In this document: positions 12,284 through 18,798 of the stretch, in pieces
How positions within the stretch are numbered: position 1 is the first letter of the stretch
Layout: each line of letters opens with the position of its first letter
Source: CAIJZX01 sp043766165
Lineage (GTDB): Bacteria; Patescibacteriota; Patescibacteriia; SBBC01; CAIJZX01
Assembly (NCBI GenBank): GCA_043766165.1
Contig: JAYUIJ010000087.1
Coordinates: 1-18,798 of the forward strand
Length of the DNA stretch: 18,798 bases
Direction of reading: 5' to 3'
Translations under genes and position numbers: made by a program
The notes under the pieces: generated by a model
Databases searched by the model: none
Told to the model about the DNA's origin: nothing
The model's input: the letters and a program-made list of their open reading frames with translations, nothing else

Positions 12284-12327
12284 CCACCCCTACCCCTCCA
12301 CTGCCGCGGCAGTGGAGGGGACGAGCT
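12284..12327. repeat. dispersed hairpin repeat, copy 3
   Basis: The core hairpin is 12293-12320: CCCCTCCACTGC pairs perfectly with GCAGTGGAGGGG around CGCG. Flanks CCACCCCTA (12284-12292) and ACGAGCT (12321-12327) match copies 1 and 2. A further CCCCCTCC arm (about 12329-12336) could pair with GGAGGGG as an alternative. It stands at the end of the Mur ligase operon; with no U-tract it is a poor classical terminator. Confidence 0.85.
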
Positions 12328-12530
12328 AGCCCCCTCCTTGCAATTCTCATTCAGCAAGTAGATTGGCATTGTATAGTTACAAACATCATCGAAACCGAAA
12401 GGAGGGGCCTTTGACCGGAGCCGAAAAATTTTCCTGTATTTGAAATGAAGTTAAATCTAACGATGTGGCCTCAACCGGGGGAGGATAACCTGTGGACAGG
12501 GTAAAGGTAAAAACTGGGGATAAATTTGAC

Positions 12531-12570
12531 CTAACGTTAGCGGAAAACAGAAAAATGGCTAATGTTAGCC
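12531..12570. promoter_or_regulatory. two similar dyads upstream of the rpoB promoter
   Basis: CTAACGTTAG (12531-12540) is a perfect palindrome and GGCTAATGTTAGCC (12557-12570) is a near-perfect dyad with the same CTAAYGTTAG core. Their centres are 28 bp apart. A half-like CTAACGATG lies further upstream, near 12457. The pair sits about 35-75 bp before the -35 and looks like binding sites for one regulator. Elsewhere in 12328-12605 I see no gene, only an AAGGAGGGGCC (12399-12409) without a usable reading frame and an inverted CCTGT-GG-ACAGG (12489-12500). Confidence 0.45.
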
Positions 12571-12605
12571 AAAAACTAGCTCTTGACAAAAAAGACCCAA
12601 TATTC

Positions 12606-12634
12606 TTGACAGGGACGCACAATGTTGGTATTCT
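12606..12634 (+). promoter_or_regulatory. rpoBC promoter
   Basis: A perfect TTGACA (12606-12611) and TATTCT (12629-12634) are 17 bp apart, with a predicted start near 12641 and a leader of about 125 nt. A second TTGACA, at 12583-12588, has no -10 at usual spacing. The two share the wording TCTTGACA, 23 bp apart. Confidence 0.7.
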
Positions 12635-12691
12635 GATTGGGCGTATTTTGAGACATATTTTGAGCTTATATTCGGCGCCTTTGAGCGCTAC

Positions 12692-12711
12692 ACGCCCTTG
12701 GTGCGGGGCGT
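12692..12711 (+). promoter_or_regulatory. hairpin in the rpoB leader
   Basis: ACGCCC (12692-12697) pairs with GGGCGT (12706-12711) across 8 nt. No U-tract follows, so it is a leader structure rather than a terminator. Confidence 0.4.
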
Positions 12712-12730
12712 ATCCTGATCAATCATAACC

Positions 12731-12758
12731 CCTCTCTGGCCCAAAGAGAGGATGGGGG
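12731..12758 (+). promoter_or_regulatory. hairpin over the rpoB ribosome binding site
   Basis: CCTCTCT (12731-12737) pairs with AGAGAGG (12745-12751) across 7 nt. GGGGG (12754-12758), the likely Shine-Dalgarno 7 nt before the ATG, can also pair with ACCCC (12728-12732), so the two arrangements compete. This could tune rpoB translation. Confidence 0.45.
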
Positions 12759-12765
12759 TATTTTC

Positions 12766-15700
12766 ATGTCTGAACAAAAAGCCTTGCAAGCAGAGCGCAA
12801 GTACTTTACAACGTTGCATGAGGCAACGCCGCTACCGAATCTGATTGAGATTCAACAGCGTAGCTACGACTGGTTTTTCCGAGATGGTTTAAAGGAGTTG
12901 TTCGAAGAAATTTCTCCAGTCCGAGACTTCATCGGTCGCGATTTGGAGCTATCGTTCCTCGACTACTATCTTGACGAACCGAAATTTGACGAGGTTCAAG
13001 CTAAGGCAAAAAATGTTACCTACGAGGCCGCTCTCCGTGTCCAAGTTCGTTTGGTGAACAAAAAGACCGGCGAAATTAAGGAACAGGAAATTTACCTAGG
13101 CGACTTCCCGCTCATGACCGATCGCGGGACATTTATCGTTAACGGGATTGAACGTGTCGTTGTTAGCCAGTTGATTCGTTCAGCCGGCGTATTTTTTACG
13201 GCTGAAGTTATTCGTGGCCGACGGTACTACGGCGCGAAAATTATTCCTAACCGCGGGGCATGGTTGGAATTAGAAACGGACGTCAATGGCGTCATCTCAG
13301 TAAAGATCGACCGCAAACGTAAAGTTGCAATTTCTGCTTTCCTTCGTGCTTTCGGATTCCCGACGGATGCTGAGCAATTTGAATTGTTCAAAGACGTCGA
13401 TACGAATACCAAAATGAAGTTCATGGAAGCGACGATTGCTAAAGATATTTCTCATGACGAAGCGGAAGGTTTGAAAGAAGTGTACAAGCGTATTCGACCA
13501 GGGGACTTAGCCACGGTTGATAACGCTCGCGATTTGATTCACAAAATGTTCTTCTCGTTTGATCGCTACGACTTCGGTCGCGTCGGTCGGTACAAGTTGA
13601 ACACTCGTTTTAATTTTGATTATCCAATCACACCGGAATTCCGCGTCCTGCAAAAGCAAGATGTAATTGAAATCATTAAAGAAATTATTCGCCTCAACAA
13701 TTCACAGCGTGAACCGGACGATATTGACCACTTAGGTAACCGCCGCGTGCGCGCAATTGGTGAACTTGTTCAGAATAAATTCCGTGTTGGTTTAGCTCGG
13801 ATGGAGCGTATTATTAAGGATCGTATGTCGACGCTCGACATCAACACCTTAACGCCGAACCAGTTAATCAACGCTCGACCAGTTATTGGTTCGATCAAAG
13901 AATTCTTCATGAGCTCGCAGTTGTCGCAGTTCATGGACCAGACCAATCCATTAGCGGAACTTGAACACAAGCGACGGTTGTCAGCCATGGGTCCAGGTGG
14001 GTTGTCGCGCGAACGCGCCGGCTTCGATGTTCGCGACGTACATCGTACGCACTACGGTCGTATTTGTCCGATCGCTACACCGGAAGGACCGAACATTGGT
14101 TTAGTTGGTCACTTGTCTAGCTATGCTCGCGTTAACGACTATGGTTTTATCGAAACGCCATTCCGCAAAGTGGTTCACGATGTGCCGAACGATGGTGAGG
14201 CGGCCGTTGGTGAAATTGCTCGCGAGAATATGGATAGCATTGTCAAAGCCGGGGATAAGATTACCGCGGCTCACGCTAAAGCATTAAAGGGAACTGATCG
14301 CCAGACGATCGCGGTTAAGCCACGTTCCACCAAAGACGTTATTTACCTTGATGCCTTTACGGAAGAGCGCCATGTCACCACCGCGGCGACTACCGAATTG
14401 GATGCTGATGGTTATTTCATGGAAGATCGGGCTGAAGTCCGACAACATGGTGAACCGACGATCGCACCGGTCGACATGATTGACTACATGGACGTTTCAC
14501 CGAAGCAGATTGTTTCAATTGCCACGGCCTTGATTCCATTCTTGGAACATGACGATGCCGTCCGCGCTTTGATGGGTACGAACATGCAACGTCAGGCCGT
14601 GTCCTGTATTAAACCAGATGCGCCAATTGTTGGTACCGGCGTTGAAGGTCGCGCCGCGGCTGACTCTGGTCAAGTCATCTTGGCCCAGAAAGCTGGCGAA
14701 GTTATTAAAGTACAAGCTAACGAAATTCAGTTACGTGAAGAAGACGGCAACATTCGTTCCTACCACCTCCGTAATTTCTTCCGTTCGAATGCTTCAACCT
14801 CAATCAACCAGAAGGCAGTAGTCATGCCACGCCAACGGATTGCCAAAGGCGGATTACTAGCTGATGGCGCGGCCACCGAAAATGGTGAATTAGCACTTGG
14901 TCAGAACTTGGTCGTAGCCTTTATTCCTTGGGAAGGTGGTAACTACGAAGACGCTATTTTGATTTCTGAACGCGTTGTCCATCAAGACCGCTACACCTCG
15001 ATCCACATTGAAGACTATACGATTGATGTCCGCGATACGAAACTTGGACCTGAGGTTGTGACCCGCGATATTCCAAATATTTCTGAAGAGAAGTTGAAAG
15101 ATCTTGATGAAGAAGGTGTGGTCCGCATTGGCGCGCAAGTTGCCTCGGGCGATATCTTAGTCGGAAAAATTACACCGAAGGGTGAAACGGAACTATCGGC
15201 CGAAGAAAAATTACTCCGCGCTATTTTCGGCGATAAAGCGAAGGACGTTAAAGATTCTTCACTCTACTTAGAGCACGGTGAACACGGTAAAGTTGTCGAC
15301 ATCCGCATTTTCTCCCGCGACAAAGGCGATAAGTTGCCAGCCGGCGTCATTCGCCAGATCCAAATTTCAGTCGCGCAACTCCGCAAAATTCAAGTTGGTG
15401 ACAAGATGGCCGGACGACATGGTAACAAAGGTGTTATCTCTCGTATCGTGGCCGTTGAAGATATGCCATACCTCGAAGATGGAACACCAGTTGATATTAT
15501 TTTGAACCCGCTCGGCGTTGCTTCCCGTATGAACCTCGGGCAGATCTTGGAAACGCACTTAGGTATCGCCGCTAAGCGTCTCGGTTTCCGCGTTGCTTCG
15601 CCGGTGCTTGATGGTCTACCTGAATCAAAGATTAAAGATCTCTTGGTTGAATCTGGTTTACCGAAAGACGGCAAGATGACCGTTTACAATGGCCGAACCG

Positions 15701-16209
15701 GAAAACCATTTGATCTCCCAGTTACGGTTGGCGTCATGTACGTCTTGAAATTGAACCACTTAGTTGAAGACAAGATTCACCAACGATCAATCGGTCCGTA
15801 CTCACTCGTTACGCAGCAACCACTTGGCGGTAAAGCCCAATTCGGCGGCCAGCGTTTCGGAGAAATGGAAGTCTGGGCGCTCGAAGCGTACGGCGCGGCC
15901 GCAACCTTGCAAGAAATTTTAACCATCAAGTCAGATGACGTGCCAGGCCGTTCGAAAGCCTACGAATCAGTGATCAAGGGCGAGCCGATTAACCGTCTCA
16001 ACGTTCCTGAATCATTCAACGTTTTGGTCCGTGAATTGAAAGGTTTAGGCCTCGAAGTGGATTTGATCGGCGCTAAGATTGCTCCGGAAGAGGAAGAGCG
16101 TCCGAAACGAAACTACGAAATTCCACCCGATACATTAATTGCAGATGAATTACCCGCAGAAGAACCACCGGCGGTCGTCGAACCGGTGAACGAGGAAGCT
16201 AGCTTATAG
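12766..16209 (+). CDS. rpoB: DNA-directed RNA polymerase beta subunit
   Basis: A full-length 1147-residue beta subunit of the core RNA polymerase, compact compared with the ~1340 of E. coli and without its large lineage insertions. Landmarks: GTFIVNGIERVVVSQL, the rifampicin-pocket block SSQLSQFMDQTNPLAELEHK then RRLSAMGPGGLSRERAGF, PIATPEGPNIGL, GGNYEDAILISERVV, GEHGKVVDIRIFSRDKGDKL, KMAGRHGNKGVISRI and the C-terminal clamp GGQRFGEMEVWALEAYGAA. Residues matching E. coli Gln513, Asp516, His526 and Ser531 are unchanged, so no classic rifampicin-resistance change is seen; N518 is Thr. A Pro/Glu-rich acidic tail (from about 1100) extends past the conserved end. ATG 12766 is preceded by GGGGG. 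Unlike many bacteria, rplJ and rplL do not precede it. rpoC follows after 77 nt. Confidence 0.98.
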   Translation: MSEQKALQAERKYFTTLHEATPLPNLIEIQQRSYDWFFRDGLKELFEEISPVRDFIGRDLELSFLDYYLDEPKFDEVQAKAKNVTYEAALRVQVRLVNKKTGEIKEQEIYLGDFPLMTDRGTFIVNGIERVVVSQLIRSAGVFFTAEVIRGRRYYGAKIIPNRGAWLELETDVNGVISVKIDRKRKVAISAFLRAFGFPTDAEQFELFKDVDTNTKMKFMEATIAKDISHDEAEGLKEVYKRIRPGDLATVDNARDLIHKMFFSFDRYDFGRVGRYKLNTRFNFDYPITPEFRVLQKQDVIEIIKEIIRLNNSQREPDDIDHLGNRRVRAIGELVQNKFRVGLARMERIIKDRMSTLDINTLTPNQLINARPVIGSIKEFFMSSQLSQFMDQTNPLAELEHKRRLSAMGPGGLSRERAGFDVRDVHRTHYGRICPIATPEGPNIGLVGHLSSYARVNDYGFIETPFRKVVHDVPNDGEAAVGEIARENMDSIVKAGDKITAAHAKALKGTDRQTIAVKPRSTKDVIYLDAFTEERHVTTAATTELDADGYFMEDRAEVRQHGEPTIAPVDMIDYMDVSPKQIVSIATALIPFLEHDDAVRALMGTNMQRQAVSCIKPDAPIVGTGVEGRAAADSGQVILAQKAGEVIKVQANEIQLREEDGNIRSYHLRNFFRSNASTSINQKAVVMPRQRIAKGGLLADGAATENGELALGQNLVVAFIPWEGGNYEDAILISERVVHQDRYTSIHIEDYTIDVRDTKLGPEVVTRDIPNISEEKLKDLDEEGVVRIGAQVASGDILVGKITPKGETELSAEEKLLRAIFGDKAKDVKDSSLYLEHGEHGKVVDIRIFSRDKGDKLPAGVIRQIQISVAQLRKIQVGDKMAGRHGNKGVISRIVAVEDMPYLEDGTPVDIILNPLGVASRMNLGQILETHLGIAAKRLGFRVASPVLDGLPESKIKDLLVESGLPKDGKMTVYNGRTGKPFDLPVTVGVMYVLKLNHLVEDKIHQRSIGPYSLVTQQPLGGKAQFGGQRFGEMEVWALEAYGAAATLQEILTIKSDDVPGRSKAYESVIKGEPINRLNVPESFNVLVRELKGLGLEVDLIGAKIAPEEEERPKRNYEIPPDTLIADELPAEEPPAVVEPVNEEASL

Positions 16210-16266
16210 CTTTTAGGTGATAGCTGTTAGAAGCTCGATTCAATAACCTCTATAAGCTAAAAGCTA
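16207..16266. repeat. rpoB-rpoC spacer with TAGCTTTTAG inverted and direct repeats
   Basis: TAGCTTTTAG (16207-16216, including the rpoB stop) is the exact reverse complement of CTAAAAGCTA (16257-16266), 40 nt apart. A further TAGCTGTTAG lies between, at about 16221-16230. Similar wording occurs at the end of the Mur ligase gene (about 11196-11213) and in the palindrome at 3963-3978. It could fold into a hairpin that tunes rpoC expression, or be a dispersed low-complexity sequence. Confidence 0.45.
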
Positions 16267-16286
16267 CTACCTCCAACCCTACATAT

Positions 16287-18798
16287 ATGCCATACGAAGA
16301 AGCACACGCTGTCGATTTCAAAGCCATTCGGTTAAAGGTTGCCTCACCAGAGGATATCCATCGCTGGTCATTCGGCGAAGTTACCAAGCCAGAAACGATT
16401 AACTACCGGACACAAAAACCGGAAAAATCAGGATTGTTTGCCGAAGAAATTTTCGGACCATCCAAGGACTGGGAATGTTTCTGCGGTAAGTACAAACGCA
16501 TTCGCTACAAGGGGATTGTGTGTGATAAGTGTGGTGTTGAAGTTACCCGCTCTGTCGTTCGACGCGAACGCATGGGTCACGTCAATTTGGCCACTCCTGT
16601 TTCTCACATCTGGTTCCTTCGCGGCGTTCCATCAAAAATCGGCTTGATGCTCGACATGGGCGTTCAGGATTTGGAAAAAGTTATTTACTTTGCCAACTTT
16701 ATCATCTCCAAAGTTGATGATAATCTGCGGACGGAAACATTAGCGCAGTTGGACGGCGAATCTAGCTCGAAGAAAAAGCAAATCGACGCTGAGTTCCACC
16801 AACAGACCAATCAGTTGAAGCAACAGTTAGCGAGCACCGAGAATGAAAAAGCTAAGGCAAAGGTGACGACTGATATTGAAAATCTGGGTTTGGCGAAGAC
16901 GGAAAAATTAGCCTTGCTTAACGAAGCGGTAGATACGGCGCGCAAGGAATTAAAGAACTTAGCGCCGCTTCAGATCTTAACTGAGCAGTCCTACCAGGAT
17001 TTGTCGATTAAGTACGGTCATGTCTTCGAAGCTACGATTGGCGCCGAAGCGATTCATGAATTACTGGCCAAGATTGATCTTGATGTCATGATCGCGGAAT
17101 TAGAAAAAGAAGCGGTTGACGCGACTGAAAGCAAGCAACGCCGCGTTATTCGTCGCTTACGTTTAGCTAAGAACTTCAAGACCAACGGTATCCGACCGGA
17201 ATGGATGGTCATGAGCGTCATGCCAATCATCCCGCCGGATCTTCGCCCGATGGTGCAACTTGATGGTGGCCGTTTCGCGACCTCCGACTTGAACGATCTC
17301 TACCGCCGCGTCATCAACCGTAACAACCGTTTGAAACGCTTGCTCGAATTGAACGCGCCGGAAGTTATCGTCCGCAATGAAAAGCGTATGTTGCAAGAAG
17401 CGGTTGACGCGTTGATCGACAACGGTGCTCGCCATGGCAAAACCGTGACGGCTTCAACCGGACAGAAGCGTATGCTCCGTTCGATTGCCGACATGTTGAA
17501 AGGTAAGCAAGGTCGTTTCCGTCAGAACTTGCTCGGTAAGCGCGTCGACTACTCTGGTCGCTCGGTTATCGTCATCGGTCCGTACTTGAAGCTCGACCAA
17601 TGCGGTTTACCAAAACGGATGGCCTTAGAATTATTCCGCCCGTTCGTTATTTCACAGTTGATCAAACGCGAATACGTGCATAACGTCCGCTCAGCCGGCC
17701 GCTACATTGAAGCTGGTCATCCGGAAGTGTGGGATATTTTAGAAGAGGTGACGCGCAACGCGACAGTGTTACTCAACCGCGCTCCAACGCTGCACCGATT
17801 AGGCATTCAAGCCTTCAAACCAATCTTGATCGAAGGTAAAGCTATTCAGATCCACCCGTTAGTCTGTAGCGCCTTTAACGCCGACTTTGATGGTGACCAA
17901 ATGGCCGTCCACGTCCCGTTAACCGAACAAGCCAAGTGGGAAGCGGCCAACCTGATGATGTCGACCAAAAACTTGTTGAAACCGGCGACCGGTTTGCCAG
18001 TTATGACGCCGAACATGGATATTGTTTTGGGCTGTTACTACATGACGCAAGTTAACGACGAAAAAGATTTCAACTTTGGTCACGCTGATGAAGCGGTATT
18101 GGCCTATGAATCTGGACGCATGAGCTTACAGACAAAAGTTCACATTCGGGTTGACGGTGTCTTACAGCACACGACAGTTGGTCGCGTACTCTTCAACCAG
18201 ATTTTACCGAAAGGAATCGACTTCATTAACGAAAGCATGGACAAGAAAGGCTTGTCAGCTCTCGTGTCTCGCTCGTTCGTCGAACTTGGTCAAGAAGCGA
18301 CGGTTGAACTGCTTGATGCCGTTAAGAACTTCGGTTTCAAATATGTTACGCAGTCCGGTATTTCCTGGGGCATGAGCGATTTGGAAGTTCCAGCCCAAAA
18401 GAAAGGTATTATTGCCGCGGCTGAACAGAGTGTCGTTGAAATTCAAGAAGCGTTTGAAGCTGGTTTGTTAACGGATAACGAACGATATGTCCGCGTCATC
18501 AATACCTGGACGACGGCCAAGGAAGAAGTTCAAGTGGCTTCGAAAGATGCCTTGAACAAATTCGGCCCGGTCTACATGATGATCAACTCCGGTGCTCGAG
18601 GTTCATGGGCCCAGACGACCCAGATGATGGGCATGAAAGGTTTGGTCGGTAACCCATCGGGTAAAACCATGGAACTTCCGGTTAAAGCTTCGTTCAAAGA
18701 AGGCTTCGACGTTCTCGAATACTTCATCTCAACTCACGGCGCTCGAAAAGGTTTAACTGACACCGCTTTGAAAACAGCGAACGCTGGTTACCTAACTC
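16287..18798 (+). CDS. rpoC: DNA-directed RNA polymerase beta' subunit (3' end cut by window)
   Basis: The first 837 residues of beta', open to the window edge. Residues 64-82 hold the N-terminal zinc site (Cys64, Cys66, Cys79, Cys82 in ECFCGKYKRIRYKGIVCDKC). LDGGRFATSDLNDLYRRVIN and RNNRLKRLL, then KGKQGRFRQNLLGKRVDYSG, precede the catalytic NADFDGDQMAVH, with Mg-binding Asp533, Asp535 and Asp537. The bridge-helix region GARGSWAQTTQMMGMKGLVG and the trigger-loop start (SFKEGFDVLEYFISTHGARK) are near the edge. The catalytic Asps lie about 73 residues later than in E. coli, largely because of a charged, coiled-coil-like insertion at about 157-225. The start at 16287 has no Shine-Dalgarno; the segment upstream is pyrimidine-rich (CTACCTCC). 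It is co-transcribed with rpoB. Confidence 0.97.
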   Translation, partial: MPYEEAHAVDFKAIRLKVASPEDIHRWSFGEVTKPETINYRTQKPEKSGLFAEEIFGPSKDWECFCGKYKRIRYKGIVCDKCGVEVTRSVVRRERMGHVNLATPVSHIWFLRGVPSKIGLMLDMGVQDLEKVIYFANFIISKVDDNLRTETLAQLDGESSSKKKQIDAEFHQQTNQLKQQLASTENEKAKAKVTTDIENLGLAKTEKLALLNEAVDTARKELKNLAPLQILTEQSYQDLSIKYGHVFEATIGAEAIHELLAKIDLDVMIAELEKEAVDATESKQRRVIRRLRLAKNFKTNGIRPEWMVMSVMPIIPPDLRPMVQLDGGRFATSDLNDLYRRVINRNNRLKRLLELNAPEVIVRNEKRMLQEAVDALIDNGARHGKTVTASTGQKRMLRSIADMLKGKQGRFRQNLLGKRVDYSGRSVIVIGPYLKLDQCGLPKRMALELFRPFVISQLIKREYVHNVRSAGRYIEAGHPEVWDILEEVTRNATVLLNRAPTLHRLGIQAFKPILIEGKAIQIHPLVCSAFNADFDGDQMAVHVPLTEQAKWEAANLMMSTKNLLKPATGLPVMTPNMDIVLGCYYMTQVNDEKDFNFGHADEAVLAYESGRMSLQTKVHIRVDGVLQHTTVGRVLFNQILPKGIDFINESMDKKGLSALVSRSFVELGQEATVELLDAVKNFGFKYVTQSGISWGMSDLEVPAQKKGIIAAAEQSVVEIQEAFEAGLLTDNERYVRVINTWTTAKEEVQVASKDALNKFGPVYMMINSGARGSWAQTTQMMGMKGLVGNPSGKTMELPVKASFKEGFDVLEYFISTHGARKGLTDTALKTANAGYLT

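Noticed and set aside
12489..12530. DnaA-box-like words (TGTGGACAG, TGGGGATAA) suggesting a replication origin
   Set aside because: Neither matches TGTGGATAA exactly, only two are present, and there is no dnaA, dnaN or AT-rich unwinding region nearby.
12492..12728. 78-codon open frame upstream of rpoB
   Set aside because: It covers the dyads, the rpoB promoter and leader hairpins, has no ribosome binding site and no recognisable protein pattern.
1..18798. CRISPR arrays
   Set aside because: No regularly spaced direct repeats with unique spacers are seen; the only multi-copy element is the dispersed palindromic hairpin.

Overview
The window reads as a piece of chromosome from an uncultivated bacterium of the Candidate Phyla Radiation (Patescibacteria). 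This is an inference from several signs: very compact gene packing, a Mur ligase lacking the usual N-terminal domain, small hypothetical proteins, an extracytoplasmic FN3/TSP1/FG-GAP protein, and rpoB-rpoC with no ribosomal-protein genes directly upstream. TGA is used as a stop, so this is not a code-25 lineage. Core genes and lineage-specific genes are interleaved with few long gaps.

Layout. The left edge (1-565, minus) is the N-terminal part of an IS30-family transposase cut by the window edge. Next comes a three-gene plus-strand run: an anchored FN3/TSP1/FG-GAP surface protein, ruvA, and a FemAB/FemX-like peptidoglycan aminoacyltransferase. It ends at a terminator shared with a convergent five-pass membrane protein that carries Cys repeats. 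tRNA-Arg(CCG) follows. A standalone regulator comes next, with a zinc-type N-terminus and a sigma-70 region-4 C-terminus. After a strong terminator come a sugar-nucleotidyltransferase gene with its own near-leaderless promoter, a divergent DEDD exonuclease-like gene and a Nudix hydrolase. The last two each have a promoter, a Shine-Dalgarno sequence and a terminator.

The stretch 8609-9193 holds no convincing gene. It carries one copy of a dispersed hairpin repeat and a canonical promoter that fires into a foldable, C-rich sequence (putative noncoding RNA or long leader). Then comes a tightly packed operon (9194-12267): three tandem ~80-residue proteins that look like paralogues of one small domain, a MurE-like ligase, a divergent peptide deformylase and an ADP-ribose-pyrophosphatase-type Nudix. 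Overlapping starts link most members. A second copy-type hairpin follows it, then a regulatory region with two dyads and a TTGACA-17-TATTCT promoter leading into rpoB and rpoC (rpoC is cut by the right edge).

Points of most interest: (1) a 27-28 nt hairpin repeat present three times, whose inner stem bases change in compensating pairs; (2) the promoter-led structured RNA candidate at about 8879-9144; (3) the zinc/sigma-region-4 protein with no visible region 2, with a possible second, degenerate HTH and dyads over its own promoter; (4) the tandem small paralogues upstream of the Mur ligase; (5) promoters so close to start codons that leaderless translation is likely for several genes.
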